Shown piece after piece: positions 33,483-41,536 of a DNA stretch of 64,000 nucleotides. This DNA comes from Patulibacter defluvii. Its GTDB lineage: Bacteria; Actinomycetota; Thermoleophilia; Solirubrobacterales; Solirubrobacteraceae. Position 1 is the stretch's first letter. The number at the start of each line of letters is the position of its first letter. The notes under the pieces are model-generated. The model was not told the DNA's origin, did no database searches, and was given only the letters and a program-made list of their open reading frames with translations. The translations under genes were made by a program, and so were the position numbers. The stretch lies in assembly GCF_034096925.1 (NCBI RefSeq), contig NZ_JAWZSQ010000001.1, positions 310,001-374,000 on the forward strand, written 5' to 3'.

Positions 33483-34718
33483 ATGCGACTCCCGGCCGCC
33501 CCCGCCCTGCACCCGGTGACGCAGCGAACCGCGTCGTGGCACGAAGAGCTGGTCGCCCTCTGCGCGGACCCCGCGTGGCACGCCGAGGTCGCCGAGCGCG
33601 TCGCCCGCCTGGTCCACGAGCAGCTCGACGAGCTGGACGGCGACGTGGCGCTGATGGACGCCACCCGCCAGAGCATCGAGGACAAGATGCGGCTGTTCGC
33701 GGCGGTCGTCGCCGGCGTGGCGGACTCCGACCTCGAGCGGCTGCCGCCGATGGCCGCCGCGCACACCCAGGCGATGGTCCGGCGGGGCGTCTCGGCGCCG
33801 ACGATGATGCAGATCTACCGGATCGCCCACGAGGTGACCTGGCAGGCGCTGCTGGTGCGGCTGAAGCAGCACTTCGGCGAGTCGTCGAACCTGGCGGCGG
33901 CGCTGGAGCGGGCGGCGACCGTCCTCCAGCGGTTCGAGACCGCGCTGTCGGACGCGCTCCGGCGCGAGAGCGAGCAGTCGCGCGACCGCGCCGGCCTGGT
34001 CGCGCGGGCGGTCGAGCGGATCCTGACCACCGCCGACCACGACGCCAGCTGGATCCAGCGGCAGATGCAGTACGACCTGACCACGAGCCACGTGGCGGTC
34101 GCGGCCTGGTGGCCGCCGCGACGCGACGGTCTGCGCGACGAGCCGGGTGAGCGGTCGCAGCGGCTCGACGTGCTGCTCGACGACCTCGACGTCGGCACGC
34201 CGCTGGTCGTCGACCTGGCCCCCGGGGTGACCGCGGCCTGGATCAGCGTCGGGCCGCTGGCCGGGCTGGAGGTGCCGGCGCCGCTGGCCGAGCGCCACGG
34301 CCTGCACGTCGCCGTCGGCCGGCCGCACCACGGCGTCGAGGGCTTCCGCCGCAGCTACCACGAGGCGCTCGAGGCCTACCGGATCGGGACCATGGCGCCC
34401 GACGGCCCGCCGGTGGTCCGCTACGCCGACGTGGCGCTGGTGTCGCTGATCGCGGCCGACGAGCCGGCCGCGCGGGCCTTCATGGAGCGCCAGCTCGGCG
34501 AGCTGCTGGCGCCCGGCGCCCGCAACCGCGTGCTGCGCCGGACCCTGACCGGGTTCCTCGAGGCCCGTGGCCGCTCGTCGACCGCGGCGGAGATCGTCGG
34601 GGTCCACGTCAACACGGTGATCAACCGGGTCCGGACGGCCGAGGAGCTGCTGCCGCCGACCGCCAGCCGCGACAGCGACCTGCTGCTGGCCCTGCGGCTG
34701 ACCGAGTGGCTGCGCTGA
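33483..34718 (+). CDS. PucR-type transcriptional regulator, copy 3
   Basis: 411 residues. Helical N-terminus ('HEELVALCADPAWHAEVAERVARLVHEQLDEL'), a CdaR-like middle and the C-terminal HTH 'STAAEIVGVHVNTVINRVRTAEELL'. The phrase 'HVNTVINRVR' is shared by all three paralogues (27397, 30334, 33483). Convergent with L,D-transpeptidase copy 3, 21 bp away. Under a phased box pair, so it may be part of an autoregulated circuit. Confidence 0.9.
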   Translation: MRLPAAPALHPVTQRTASWHEELVALCADPAWHAEVAERVARLVHEQLDELDGDVALMDATRQSIEDKMRLFAAVVAGVADSDLERLPPMAAAHTQAMVRRGVSAPTMMQIYRIAHEVTWQALLVRLKQHFGESSNLAAALERAATVLQRFETALSDALRRESEQSRDRAGLVARAVERILTTADHDASWIQRQMQYDLTTSHVAVAAWWPPRRDGLRDEPGERSQRLDVLLDDLDVGTPLVVDLAPGVTAAWISVGPLAGLEVPAPLAERHGLHVAVGRPHHGVEGFRRSYHEALEAYRIGTMAPDGPPVVRYADVALVSLIAADEPAARAFMERQLGELLAPGARNRVLRRTLTGFLEARGRSSTAAEIVGVHVNTVINRVRTAEELLPPTASRDSDLLLALRLTEWLR

Positions 34719-34739
34719 CGGCCGGCCGCGCGACGGTGG

Positions 34740-35480
34740 TCAGCGGCTGACCATCACCGGCGTGCCCGGAGCCAGCCGCGCGGCCATCCACCGGATCGGC
34801 TCGTCGTCGACCCGCACGCAGCCGTGCGAGCGGGCCGAGCCGAGCGGGTCGCCGAAGCTGCCGCGGCCGCGGCCGTGGAGCGCGACCCGGCCGGGGCCGC
34901 CGCCGTAGTCCTCGAGCACGTCGGAGTGGCTGGTGAGGGCCAGGGCCCAGGGGCCGAGGAAGGCCCGCGGGTCGCGCTGGCGGTTGCGCTCGTAGACCGC
35001 CGAGAGACCGAGCGGGGTCGGCGTCGCCGACGCGCCGACCACCGCCCGGGTCCGCCGCGCCAGCCGTCCGCGGCGGAAGACGGAGACGGTCCGCCGGCGG
35101 ACGTCGATCTGGACCCAGTACGGCGTTCGCGAGAGCAGCGCGTCGTCGCGGCGGATCCAGCCCGAGCGGCCGTTGGGACGCGCGGGGAGCAGCACCCGCA
35201 GCCAGCGCTCGCCGTCCGCGCCGGCCGCCGCTTCCAGCACCAGCAGCTCCTGGGCGTGGTGGCCCCACGCGGTGGTGGTCGAGAGCGGCGACGCGCTGGC
35301 CGGGTCGTCGCGCCGGGCGCGGACGCTGGTCGGCGCGACGATCCGGGCGACGGTCGCTCCGTCGGCGCGCGACGGCGGCTCGATCGCGAGCGGATCGTCG
35401 ATCGCGTCGGCGCGGGCCGGCCCGGCGACGGCCGCGGCCACGGCGAGCGCGAGCGCGGGGGCGAGGACGCGGCGGACCAT
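34740..35480 (-). CDS. L,D-transpeptidase (YkuD), copy 3
   Basis: 246 residues from ATG 35480. A signal peptide (about 1-25, 'GPARADA'), an SH3-like domain ('ERWLRVLLPARPNGRSGWIRRDDALL'), then a YkuD domain with 'TPTPLGLSAVYE', 'VALHGRG' and 'SARSHGCVRV' (Cys221). The SH3 phrase 'RPNGxxGW' is shared with copy 1 and the 'GDPLGSARSHGC' phrase with copy 2. Expected to cross-link peptidoglycan outside the membrane. Confidence 0.92.
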   Translation of the reverse strand: MVRRVLAPALALAVAAAVAGPARADAIDDPLAIEPPSRADGATVARIVAPTSVRARRDDPASASPLSTTTAWGHHAQELLVLEAAAGADGERWLRVLLPARPNGRSGWIRRDDALLSRTPYWVQIDVRRRTVSVFRRGRLARRTRAVVGASATPTPLGLSAVYERNRQRDPRAFLGPWALALTSHSDVLEDYGGGPGRVALHGRGRGSFGDPLGSARSHGCVRVDDEPIRWMAARLAPGTPVMVSR

Positions 35481-35530
35481 GCCGCCACGGTAGGCCGTTT
35501 CCGGCGGTTTCGGGGCGGTTCGCCACGGGC

Positions 35531-35567
35531 CTGTGATGGCCCCACCAAAACTTCCAGAAACTTGTGA
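35531..35567 (+). promoter_or_regulatory. 31-bp-phased box pair E (before DUF11 giant gene)
   Basis: CTGTGA (35531-35536) and TTGTGA (35562-35567) are 31 bp apart. The pair lies 196 bp before the DUF11 gene start, about 75 bp upstream of a possible -10 box. Confidence 0.6.
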
Positions 35568-35618
35568 TGAGACGTCTCGTTCGGCGGCCGTCGGAGCGAC
35601 AAGATCCTCCCTGTCGGC

Positions 35619-35648
35619 GTGACCCCCCTCGCTGCCGACACATATCGT
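35619..35648 (+). promoter_or_regulatory. Possible promoter of the DUF11 gene
   Basis: GTGACC (35619-35624), an 18-base spacer and TATCGT (35643-35648). The leader to ATG 35763 would be about 108 bases. Confidence 0.4.
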
Positions 35649-35762
35649 GACTGAGGGTGCGTGTGGCAACTCCCCCGCAGTCACGGCCCTGCCGGTCGGG
35701 CGCCCCGATTGACCCACGGGGCGCCCGATCAGGCGCATGTTGCGTCGTCCGGAGCCAGGTCC

Positions 35763-38700
35763 ATGCGTACGCCCTCGTTCCCGTCGATCGTCCCGTCGAA
35801 CCGCAAGCACCCGATTTCGATCGTGGTGTCGTTCGTCGTGGCGCTCCTCGTGACGGGACTGCTGCTGGCCGGCCCGGCGCCGGCCGCCGAACAGGCCCCC
35901 GTCGGCTGCGGCTACGGGCAGGGCGGACCACACGACACCACCCTCTGCTGGCTCGACATGTCGGGGGTGAACATGACGCAGGCCCGCTCGGCCGCCGGCC
36001 AGCCGATGACGATCAGCCTGCCCGGGGGCAACCGGATCGACTTCACGCTGCGGATCAGCGACGGCGCGAACGGCTTCCGCACGATCTCGACGGCGGCCTT
36101 CCCGACCTGGTCCGGCACGCCGGTCGGCAACGACATCTACCGCAACACGCCGGGCCGGCCCGTCCTCTACCAGGACAACGGCCAGAGCGGCAGCGGCGAG
36201 AAGGGCATCGTCAGGCTCTCCAACATCGTCGCCCGCGGGCCGTCCGGCGCCGCCTTCACCGGCTACGCCTTCGTGCTCGCCGACGCGGAGACGACCAGCG
36301 AGGACGAGGGACTGACCTTCACCTCCGACAAGCCGGTCGAGATCTTCGATCGGGCCGTCCCGCCGGGCTACACGCAGCCCTGCCCCGGCGGGCTCACCGG
36401 GGCCGGGACCACGAGCGTGCGCTGTCTGGGCTCGCTCTCGGGCGCGCGCCCCGGCAACCTCCTGACCTCGACCGCGGCCCCGACCTCGGTCGCGATCCGC
36501 TACCAGAACAGCTTCGGCGGGCGCCAGGGCATCGCCTTCGGGGTCCTGACGGCGAAGGTCGCGCTGTCGAAGTCGATCAGCTCGCCCCAGCACCCGGAGG
36601 ACGGCTTCGAGATCGCGATCGAGGACCAGGAGGACAACATCATGCGGTCGGCCAACACCAACGGCGGGCCGAGCGCGACGATCGATCCGGTGACCGTGCT
36701 CACCGACAGCAGCGCGATGCCCTTCACGTTCGGGGAGACGGCCAACCCGGGCACCTCGCTCGCCGTCTACCGCCAGAGCTGGTCCTGCACCCGCAACGGT
36801 GTCCGCGACGCCGAGGCATCGTCGGCCACCGGCCCGCGTCAGGACCTGGTCCTGGGGCTCGGCGACGACCTCCGCTGCACGATCGTCAACACCGGCCCGC
36901 GGCCGTCGATGTCGCTGGTCAAGCGGGCCCAGCTCGATGACGCCAACGGCAACGACGTCGCCGACGTCGGCGAGACGATCACCTACAGCTTCGAGGTCGC
37001 CAACACCGGCAACCGCGACCTGACCGACGTCCGGATCGAGGACGACCGGGTCAGCGGCATCAGCTGCCCGCGGACCACGCTGGCCGTCGGCGAGCGGATG
37101 ACCTGCACGGCCGACGTCTACACCGTGACCCAGGCCGACGTCGACGCCGGCGAGGTGGTCAACGAGGCGACCGCCCACGGCACGCCGCCGGACGGGCTCG
37201 ATCCGATCGCGTCGCCGCCCTCGCGCACGAACACGCCGACGCCGAGCCCGAACCCGGCGATCGCGGTGGTCAAGCAGGCGCAGCTGAACGACGGCAACGG
37301 CAACGACGCCGCCGACGCGGGCGAGACGATCGACTTCACCTTCACGGTCACCAACACCGGCAACCGGACGCTGACCGGGATCACGGTCGACGACGACCTG
37401 GTCACCGGGATCAGCTGCCCGGCCGATCCGCTGCCGCCGGGCGAGAGCATGACCTGCACGGCCGACCGCTACACGGTGACGCAGGCCGACGTCGACGCCG
37501 GCCAGGTGGTCAACGAGGCGACCGCCAAGGGGACCCCGCCGGGCGGCGGCGAACCGGTCGTCTCCGATCCCTCGCGGACCAACACCCCGACGCCGAACCC
37601 CGAGCCGGGGATCGCGATCGTCAAGCACGCGCAGCTGAACGACGGCAACGGCAACGACGCCGCCGACGCGGGCGAGACGATCGACTACAGCTTCACGGTC
37701 ACCAACACCGGCAACCGGACGCTGACCGACATCACCGTCGACGACGACCGGGCGAGCGGCATCAGCTGCCCGGCCGATCCGCTGCCGCCCGGCGAGAGCA
37801 TGACCTGCACGGCCGATCCCTACACGGTGACGCAGGCCGACGTCGACGCCGGCCAGGTGGTCAACGAGGCGACGGCGAAGGGCACGCCGCCCGGCGGCGG
37901 CGACCCGGTCACCTCGGAGCCCTCGCGCACGAACACGCCGACCCCCGAGCCCGACCCGGCGATCGCGGTGGTCAAGCACGCGCAGCTGAACGACGGCAAC
38001 GACAACGGCACCGCCGACCTCGGCGAGACGATCGACTACAGCTTCACGGTCACCAACACGGGCAACCGGACGCTGACCGAGATCACCGTCAGCGACGACC
38101 GGGTGACCGGGATCAGCTGCCCGGCGGGTCCGCTGGCCCCGGGCGAGAGCGTGACCTGCACGGCCGACCCCTACACGGTGACCCAGGACGACGTCGACGC
38201 GGGCCAGGTGGTCAACGTCGCGACCGCCCAGGGGACCCCGCCGGGCGGTGGCGATCCGGTCGGCTCGCCGCCCTCGCGGACGAACACGCCGACCAGCGAT
38301 CCGGCGCCGGCGATCCAGATCAGCAAGCGGGCCGAGCTCGACGATCGCAACGACAACGGCCGCGCCGACCTGGGCGAGACGATCCGCTTCGCCTTCGTGG
38401 TCACCAACGTCGGCAACCTGACCCTCCGCGACGTCGGCGTCCACGACCCGATCGCGGGCGACGTCAGCTGCGAGCAGCGGACCCTGCGGCCGGGCCAGGA
38501 GACCGCCTGTGCCGCCGACGAGCCCTACCCGGTCACCCAGGCCGACGTCGACGCCGGCGCCGTCCGCAACACCGCCGTCTCCTTCGGCACGCCGCCGCGG
38601 CCCGCCGGCGGCACCGGCGAGCCGACGCCGGTGGCCAGCGAGCCGGCCCACACGGAGACGCCGACCACCGCCCCGGCGCCCGCGCTGACGATCGTCAAGC

Positions 38701-39818
38701 GGGCCACCGTGACGCCGGCCGAGCGGGCGGGGGGCGCCTGGGTCGGCGACCGGATCAGCTTCGACTTCGTCGTCACCAACAGCGGCAACGTGACCCTCCA
38801 CGACGTCGGCGTCGACGACCCCAAGGCCGGGCCGGTCCGCTGCCCGGAGCGGACGCTCGCCCCTGGAGCGAGCGTCCGCTGCAGTGCCGAGCGGCCGTAC
38901 GTCGTGAGCGAGGACGACGTCGCGGCCGGCAGCGTCCGCAACGTCGCCAGCGCCCTCGGCACGCCGCCGGGCGGGGCCGGGCCGCTGCGCTCGTCCCCGG
39001 CCGAGACCTCGACCCCGACCGCTCGCGCGCCCGAGCCGCCCCCGCCCCCCCCCCCGCCGCCGCCCGCCCCGCTGCCGCCCTCACTGCGGGTCGAGAAGCG
39101 CGCCGACGTCGCCCGCGTGGCCGTCGGGCAGCGGGTCGAGTACCGGATCCAGGTCACCAACGACGGCCCCGGCGCGGCCCGCGCGGTGCGGCTGGTCGAC
39201 ACCCTCGGCCAGCCGGCGACGGTGGTCGCGGTCCGCTCGAGCGTCGGCCGCTGCGGCGGCCGGCCGACCGCCTGCGAGCTCGGCGACCTGGCCCCCGGTG
39301 GCTCGGCCACGATCACCGTCCGCGTGCGGGCCCGGCGCGCCGGCACGCTCGTCAACCAGGCGACCGCGACCGCGGGCAGCGACGCCGGCGGCAGCGTCCA
39401 GGCCCAGGGCCGGGCGACGGTCACCGTCCTGCGGCCCGCCGCGCTGCGGATCCGCAAGACGGCCGACCGGCGGACCGTCCGCGCCGGCGCTGACGTCCGC
39501 TACCGGATCATCGTGACCGCGGTCGGGCGCGCGACCGCCTACGACGTCCAGGTCTGCGACCGGCTGCCGCGCGGCCTGGCCTACCGCTCGGTGCGCGGGG
39601 CGCGGCTGCGCAACGGCCGCGCCTGCTGGCGGATCGCGAGGCTGCGCGGTGGCCGCTCGCGCAGCTTCCGGGTGGTCGCGCGGGCGACCAACCTGGAGCG
39701 GCGGCGGACGCTGGTCAACACCGCCACCGCGACCGCGCTCAACGCCCGCAGCCGCTCGGCACGGGCCCGCGTCGTCGTCGTCCCGCGTCCGGTCCGTCCC
39801 GGCGGCGTCACCGGATGA
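35763..39818 (+). CDS. Giant secreted DUF11-repeat surface protein
   Basis: 1351 residues from ATG 35763. Signal peptide about 1-42 ('LLLAGPAPAAEQ'). Residues about 43-380 form a unique beta-rich head with a SpaA-like region, followed by tandem DUF11-type domains from residue 383 ('GETIDYSFTVTNTGNRTLT', 'CTADPYTVTQADVDAGQVVNEATA'). The first five are 351 bp units, the central ones almost identical. A run of ten Pro (coded by a C11 tract) separates the last two or three divergent domains. The C-terminus is Arg-rich without a sortase or membrane anchor. Probably a long stalk or adhesin. It starts under a phased box pair like its transpeptidase neighbours. Confidence 0.88.
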   Translation: MRTPSFPSIVPSNRKHPISIVVSFVVALLVTGLLLAGPAPAAEQAPVGCGYGQGGPHDTTLCWLDMSGVNMTQARSAAGQPMTISLPGGNRIDFTLRISDGANGFRTISTAAFPTWSGTPVGNDIYRNTPGRPVLYQDNGQSGSGEKGIVRLSNIVARGPSGAAFTGYAFVLADAETTSEDEGLTFTSDKPVEIFDRAVPPGYTQPCPGGLTGAGTTSVRCLGSLSGARPGNLLTSTAAPTSVAIRYQNSFGGRQGIAFGVLTAKVALSKSISSPQHPEDGFEIAIEDQEDNIMRSANTNGGPSATIDPVTVLTDSSAMPFTFGETANPGTSLAVYRQSWSCTRNGVRDAEASSATGPRQDLVLGLGDDLRCTIVNTGPRPSMSLVKRAQLDDANGNDVADVGETITYSFEVANTGNRDLTDVRIEDDRVSGISCPRTTLAVGERMTCTADVYTVTQADVDAGEVVNEATAHGTPPDGLDPIASPPSRTNTPTPSPNPAIAVVKQAQLNDGNGNDAADAGETIDFTFTVTNTGNRTLTGITVDDDLVTGISCPADPLPPGESMTCTADRYTVTQADVDAGQVVNEATAKGTPPGGGEPVVSDPSRTNTPTPNPEPGIAIVKHAQLNDGNGNDAADAGETIDYSFTVTNTGNRTLTDITVDDDRASGISCPADPLPPGESMTCTADPYTVTQADVDAGQVVNEATAKGTPPGGGDPVTSEPSRTNTPTPEPDPAIAVVKHAQLNDGNDNGTADLGETIDYSFTVTNTGNRTLTEITVSDDRVTGISCPAGPLAPGESVTCTADPYTVTQDDVDAGQVVNVATAQGTPPGGGDPVGSPPSRTNTPTSDPAPAIQISKRAELDDRNDNGRADLGETIRFAFVVTNVGNLTLRDVGVHDPIAGDVSCEQRTLRPGQETACAADEPYPVTQADVDAGAVRNTAVSFGTPPRPAGGTGEPTPVASEPAHTETPTTAPAPALTIVKRATVTPAERAGGAWVGDRISFDFVVTNSGNVTLHDVGVDDPKAGPVRCPERTLAPGASVRCSAERPYVVSEDDVAAGSVRNVASALGTPPGGAGPLRSSPAETSTPTARAPEPPPPPPPPPPAPLPPSLRVEKRADVARVAVGQRVEYRIQVTNDGPGAARAVRLVDTLGQPATVVAVRSSVGRCGGRPTACELGDLAPGGSATITVRVRARRAGTLVNQATATAGSDAGGSVQAQGRATVTVLRPAALRIRKTADRRTVRAGADVRYRIIVTAVGRATAYDVQVCDRLPRGLAYRSVRGARLRNGRACWRIARLRGGRSRSFRVVARATNLERRRTLVNTATATALNARSRSARARVVVVPRPVRPGGVTG
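36909..38663 (+). repeat. Five tandem 351-bp coding repeats
   Basis: Matching anchor bases recur at 36930, 37281, 37632, 37983 and 38334, always 351 bp (117 codons) apart. Units 2-4 are nearly identical in DNA, units 1 and 5 more diverged. Such units can change number by recombination. Confidence 0.85.
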
Positions 39819-39879
39819 CCCCCGGCCGGGGCCGCGGTCGGGCCCTGCGAACCTCGCTCCTCCCGCGCGCCTCGCCGCC

Positions 39880-39941
39880 GCACGTTCACCTGGGTGAACG
39901 TGCGGGCGGGCGTCGATCGCGCTCGGTCTACCGCGTACAGT
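39880..39941 (+). promoter_or_regulatory. Palindrome plus TACAGT promoter, copy 1
   Basis: A perfect 24-bp palindrome (39880-39903) with the core TTCACC-TG-GGTGAA is centred 44.5 bp before TACAGT (39936-39941). The same arrangement with the same distance occurs at 43998-44054. No -35 box is visible, so an activator may bind the palindrome. The only gene downstream, at 40205, has its own -10, so this promoter may make a small RNA. Confidence 0.55.
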
Positions 39942-39947
39942 GGCGGA

Positions 39948-40152
39948 CTCCGCGCCGGTGCTCCCCCCCGCAACCGGGCGGGGACCATCCGCGCAGAGCG
40001 CCGATGGCGAGGGGCGGCCGCCGGGCAGGCGGCCCGCCCCTGAACCGTGCCGAGCGGCCCCGCGGGGTTGGCCGCTGACGGGCACGCACCCGGTGGGGGC
40101 CGGGTGAGGTCGCGCTGGCGCGGAGGCTTGGGGCAGCCGCGCCAGCGCGACC
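39948..40152 (+). ncRNA. Hypothetical small RNA or relic transcript
   Basis: If the TACAGT promoter is active, transcription would start near 39948 and end at the strong hairpin at 40108-40152, giving about 200 bases without a credible reading frame. A further hairpin, GGGGCGG-CCGCC/GGCGG-CCCGCCCC with one bulge, is at 40012-40041. It could instead be what remains after loss of a gene between promoter and terminator. The 386 bp between the DUF11 and PucR genes holds only these elements. Confidence 0.3.
40087..40152 (+). repeat. Two-hairpin element, copy 1
   Basis: Hairpin one: CACCCGG - six bases - CCGGGTG. Hairpin two: GGTCGCGCTGGCGCGG, a 13-base loop, and its perfect complement (16 pairs, 40108-40152). 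The first 21 bases are identical to those of copy 2 at 47335, and hairpin two is similar in stem though not in loop. Likely a transcription terminator pair or a structured repeat. Confidence 0.6.
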
Positions 40153-40192
40153 GGACCTGCCGGCGATCGGCCCCGGCGGGTCGGCCCGCGCG

Positions 40193-40198
40193 TAGGAT
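40193..40198 (+). promoter_or_regulatory. -10 box of PucR copy 4 (leaderless)
   Basis: TAGGAT six bases before ATG 40205 and no ribosome site; the mRNA should start at the start codon. Confidence 0.5.
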
Positions 40199-40204
40199 CG
40201 GCCG

Positions 40205-41482
40205 ATGGGAGCGGGGACCGCGGACGGGACGGACGCCTCGGCGTCGCTGGCCGCCGCGCTCGCCCGGCGGCTGCCGGAGCTGAGCGACGAGCTGCTGGCG
40301 CGGCTGCTCGACGCGATCCCGGAGCTGCGCGGCGACGAGGCGGTCCGCGAGCTGCTGGCGACCAGCGTCCGCGCCAGCATCGCCACCGGGATCGACGTGC
40401 TCGCCCACGACATCGACGTCGGCGCGGTCGAGTCGCCGGCCGCCGCCAGCGAGTACGCCCGCCGGCTGGCCCAGCGTGGGGTGCCGGTCGAGGCGCTGCT
40501 GCGGGCCTACCGGATCGGCCACCAGCGCTTCCTCGAGTGGTGCCTGGCCGCCGCGGCCGCGCAGGGCGGCAGCGCCGCCGACGCCGTCGCCGCGCTCGAC
40601 CGGATCACCCGCGTCACCTTCCGCTTCATCGACCGGGTCTCCGAGCAGCTGCTGGCGGTCTACGCCGACGAGCGCGAGCGGTGGCTGCGCAGCGCGTCGG
40701 CCGCCCGCGCGGCGCTCGTCCGCCAGCTGCTGGGCGACGCCCCCGGCGACCCCGACCAGGCCGAGGCGCGGCTCGGCTACCGGCTGCGGGGCTGGCACGT
40801 GGCGGTGACCGCCTGGCTCGATCCGGCGACGCCGACGGCCGAGGCGCTGCCGCGGCTCGACCGGCTCGGGGCGGCGCTCGCCGGTTGGCCCGGCGGGACC
40901 CCGCTGACGGTGCTCGGCGACGAGCGCTCGCTGTGGGCCTGGTTGCCGGTCAGCGGCGAGCGGGCGGTGACCGCCGACGAGCTGGCCGCGGTCGTCGACC
41001 CGGCCGCCCACGGGGCGTCGCTGGCGATCGGCCTGCCCGCCGAGGGGCCGGAGGGCTTCGCGGTCTCGCACCGGCAGGCGCTGCGGGCGCAGGCGGTGGG
41101 GGCGGCGGCCGAGCCCGCGGTCGGCACGATCACGCCCTTCGCCGACGCCAGCCTGCTGGCCTTCCTGACCGGCGACGTGCCCGCCGCCCGCGGCTGGATC
41201 GCGCAGATGCTCGGCGGGCTGGTCGGCCCCGAGGAGCCGGCGGCGCGGCTGCGCGAGACGGTCCGCGTCTTCCTCGGCACCAACGGCAGCTACACCGAGA
41301 CCGCCGCCCGCCTGCACCTGCACAAGAACACGGTCCTCTACCGGGTCCGCAAGGCCGAGGAGCTGCGCGGGCGACCGCTCGACGAGGACCGGATCGGGCT
41401 CGAGGTGGCGCTGCTGGCCTGCGACCGGCTCGGCGCGGCGGTGCTCGGCGGCGACGACGGTTCGGGCTCGCGGTCCAGCTGA
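40205..41482 (+). CDS. PucR/CdaR-type transcriptional regulator, copy 4
   Basis: 425 residues. A helical N-terminal domain ('LPELSDELLARLLDAIPELRGDE', 'RAYRIGHQRFLEWCLAAAAAQGG'), a GGDEF-like CdaR region and the C-terminal HTH_30 'TETAARLHLHKNTVLYRVRKAEEL'. Its HTH ('HKNTVLYRVR') differs from that of the three wall-linked copies ('HVNTVINRVR'), so it probably serves another regulon, perhaps the lipid enzyme 54 bp downstream. Confidence 0.9.
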   Translation: MGAGTADGTDASASLAAALARRLPELSDELLARLLDAIPELRGDEAVRELLATSVRASIATGIDVLAHDIDVGAVESPAAASEYARRLAQRGVPVEALLRAYRIGHQRFLEWCLAAAAAQGGSAADAVAALDRITRVTFRFIDRVSEQLLAVYADERERWLRSASAARAALVRQLLGDAPGDPDQAEARLGYRLRGWHVAVTAWLDPATPTAEALPRLDRLGAALAGWPGGTPLTVLGDERSLWAWLPVSGERAVTADELAAVVDPAAHGASLAIGLPAEGPEGFAVSHRQALRAQAVGAAAEPAVGTITPFADASLLAFLTGDVPAARGWIAQMLGGLVGPEEPAARLRETVRVFLGTNGSYTETAARLHLHKNTVLYRVRKAEELRGRPLDEDRIGLEVALLACDRLGAAVLGGDDGSGSRSS

Positions 41483-41536
41483 CGGTCGCAGGTTCGGTCC
41501 CCGGGACCGACGACCGCCCGCCGGCCCCGTGGTGCG

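Noticed and set aside
33224..34150. Plus-strand frame starting at an ATG just after box pair D
   Set aside because: It overlaps the PucR gene in another frame and turns into Arg/Gly-rich sequence without motifs.
24251..35567. TTGTGA boxes as simple CRP sites (TGTGA-N6-TCACA)
   Set aside because: Only the box at 33178 has a TCACA partner; the shared feature is a direct repeat at 31 bp, not a CRP palindrome.
36909..38663. Regularly spaced repeats as a CRISPR array
   Set aside because: The unit is 351 bp, coding, and without unique spacers; no cas genes are present.
35481..38801. Extension of the minus-strand L,D-transpeptidase frame by more than 1100 codons into the DUF11 gene
   Set aside because: The enzyme has its own ATG and signal peptide at 35480; the extension is antisense to a clear repeat protein.
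40087..40152. Two-hairpin element as a c-di-AMP (ydaO) or c-di-GMP riboswitch
   Set aside because: The conserved loop bases of those riboswitches are not seen, and copy 2 lies at the end of a gene before a convergent gene.
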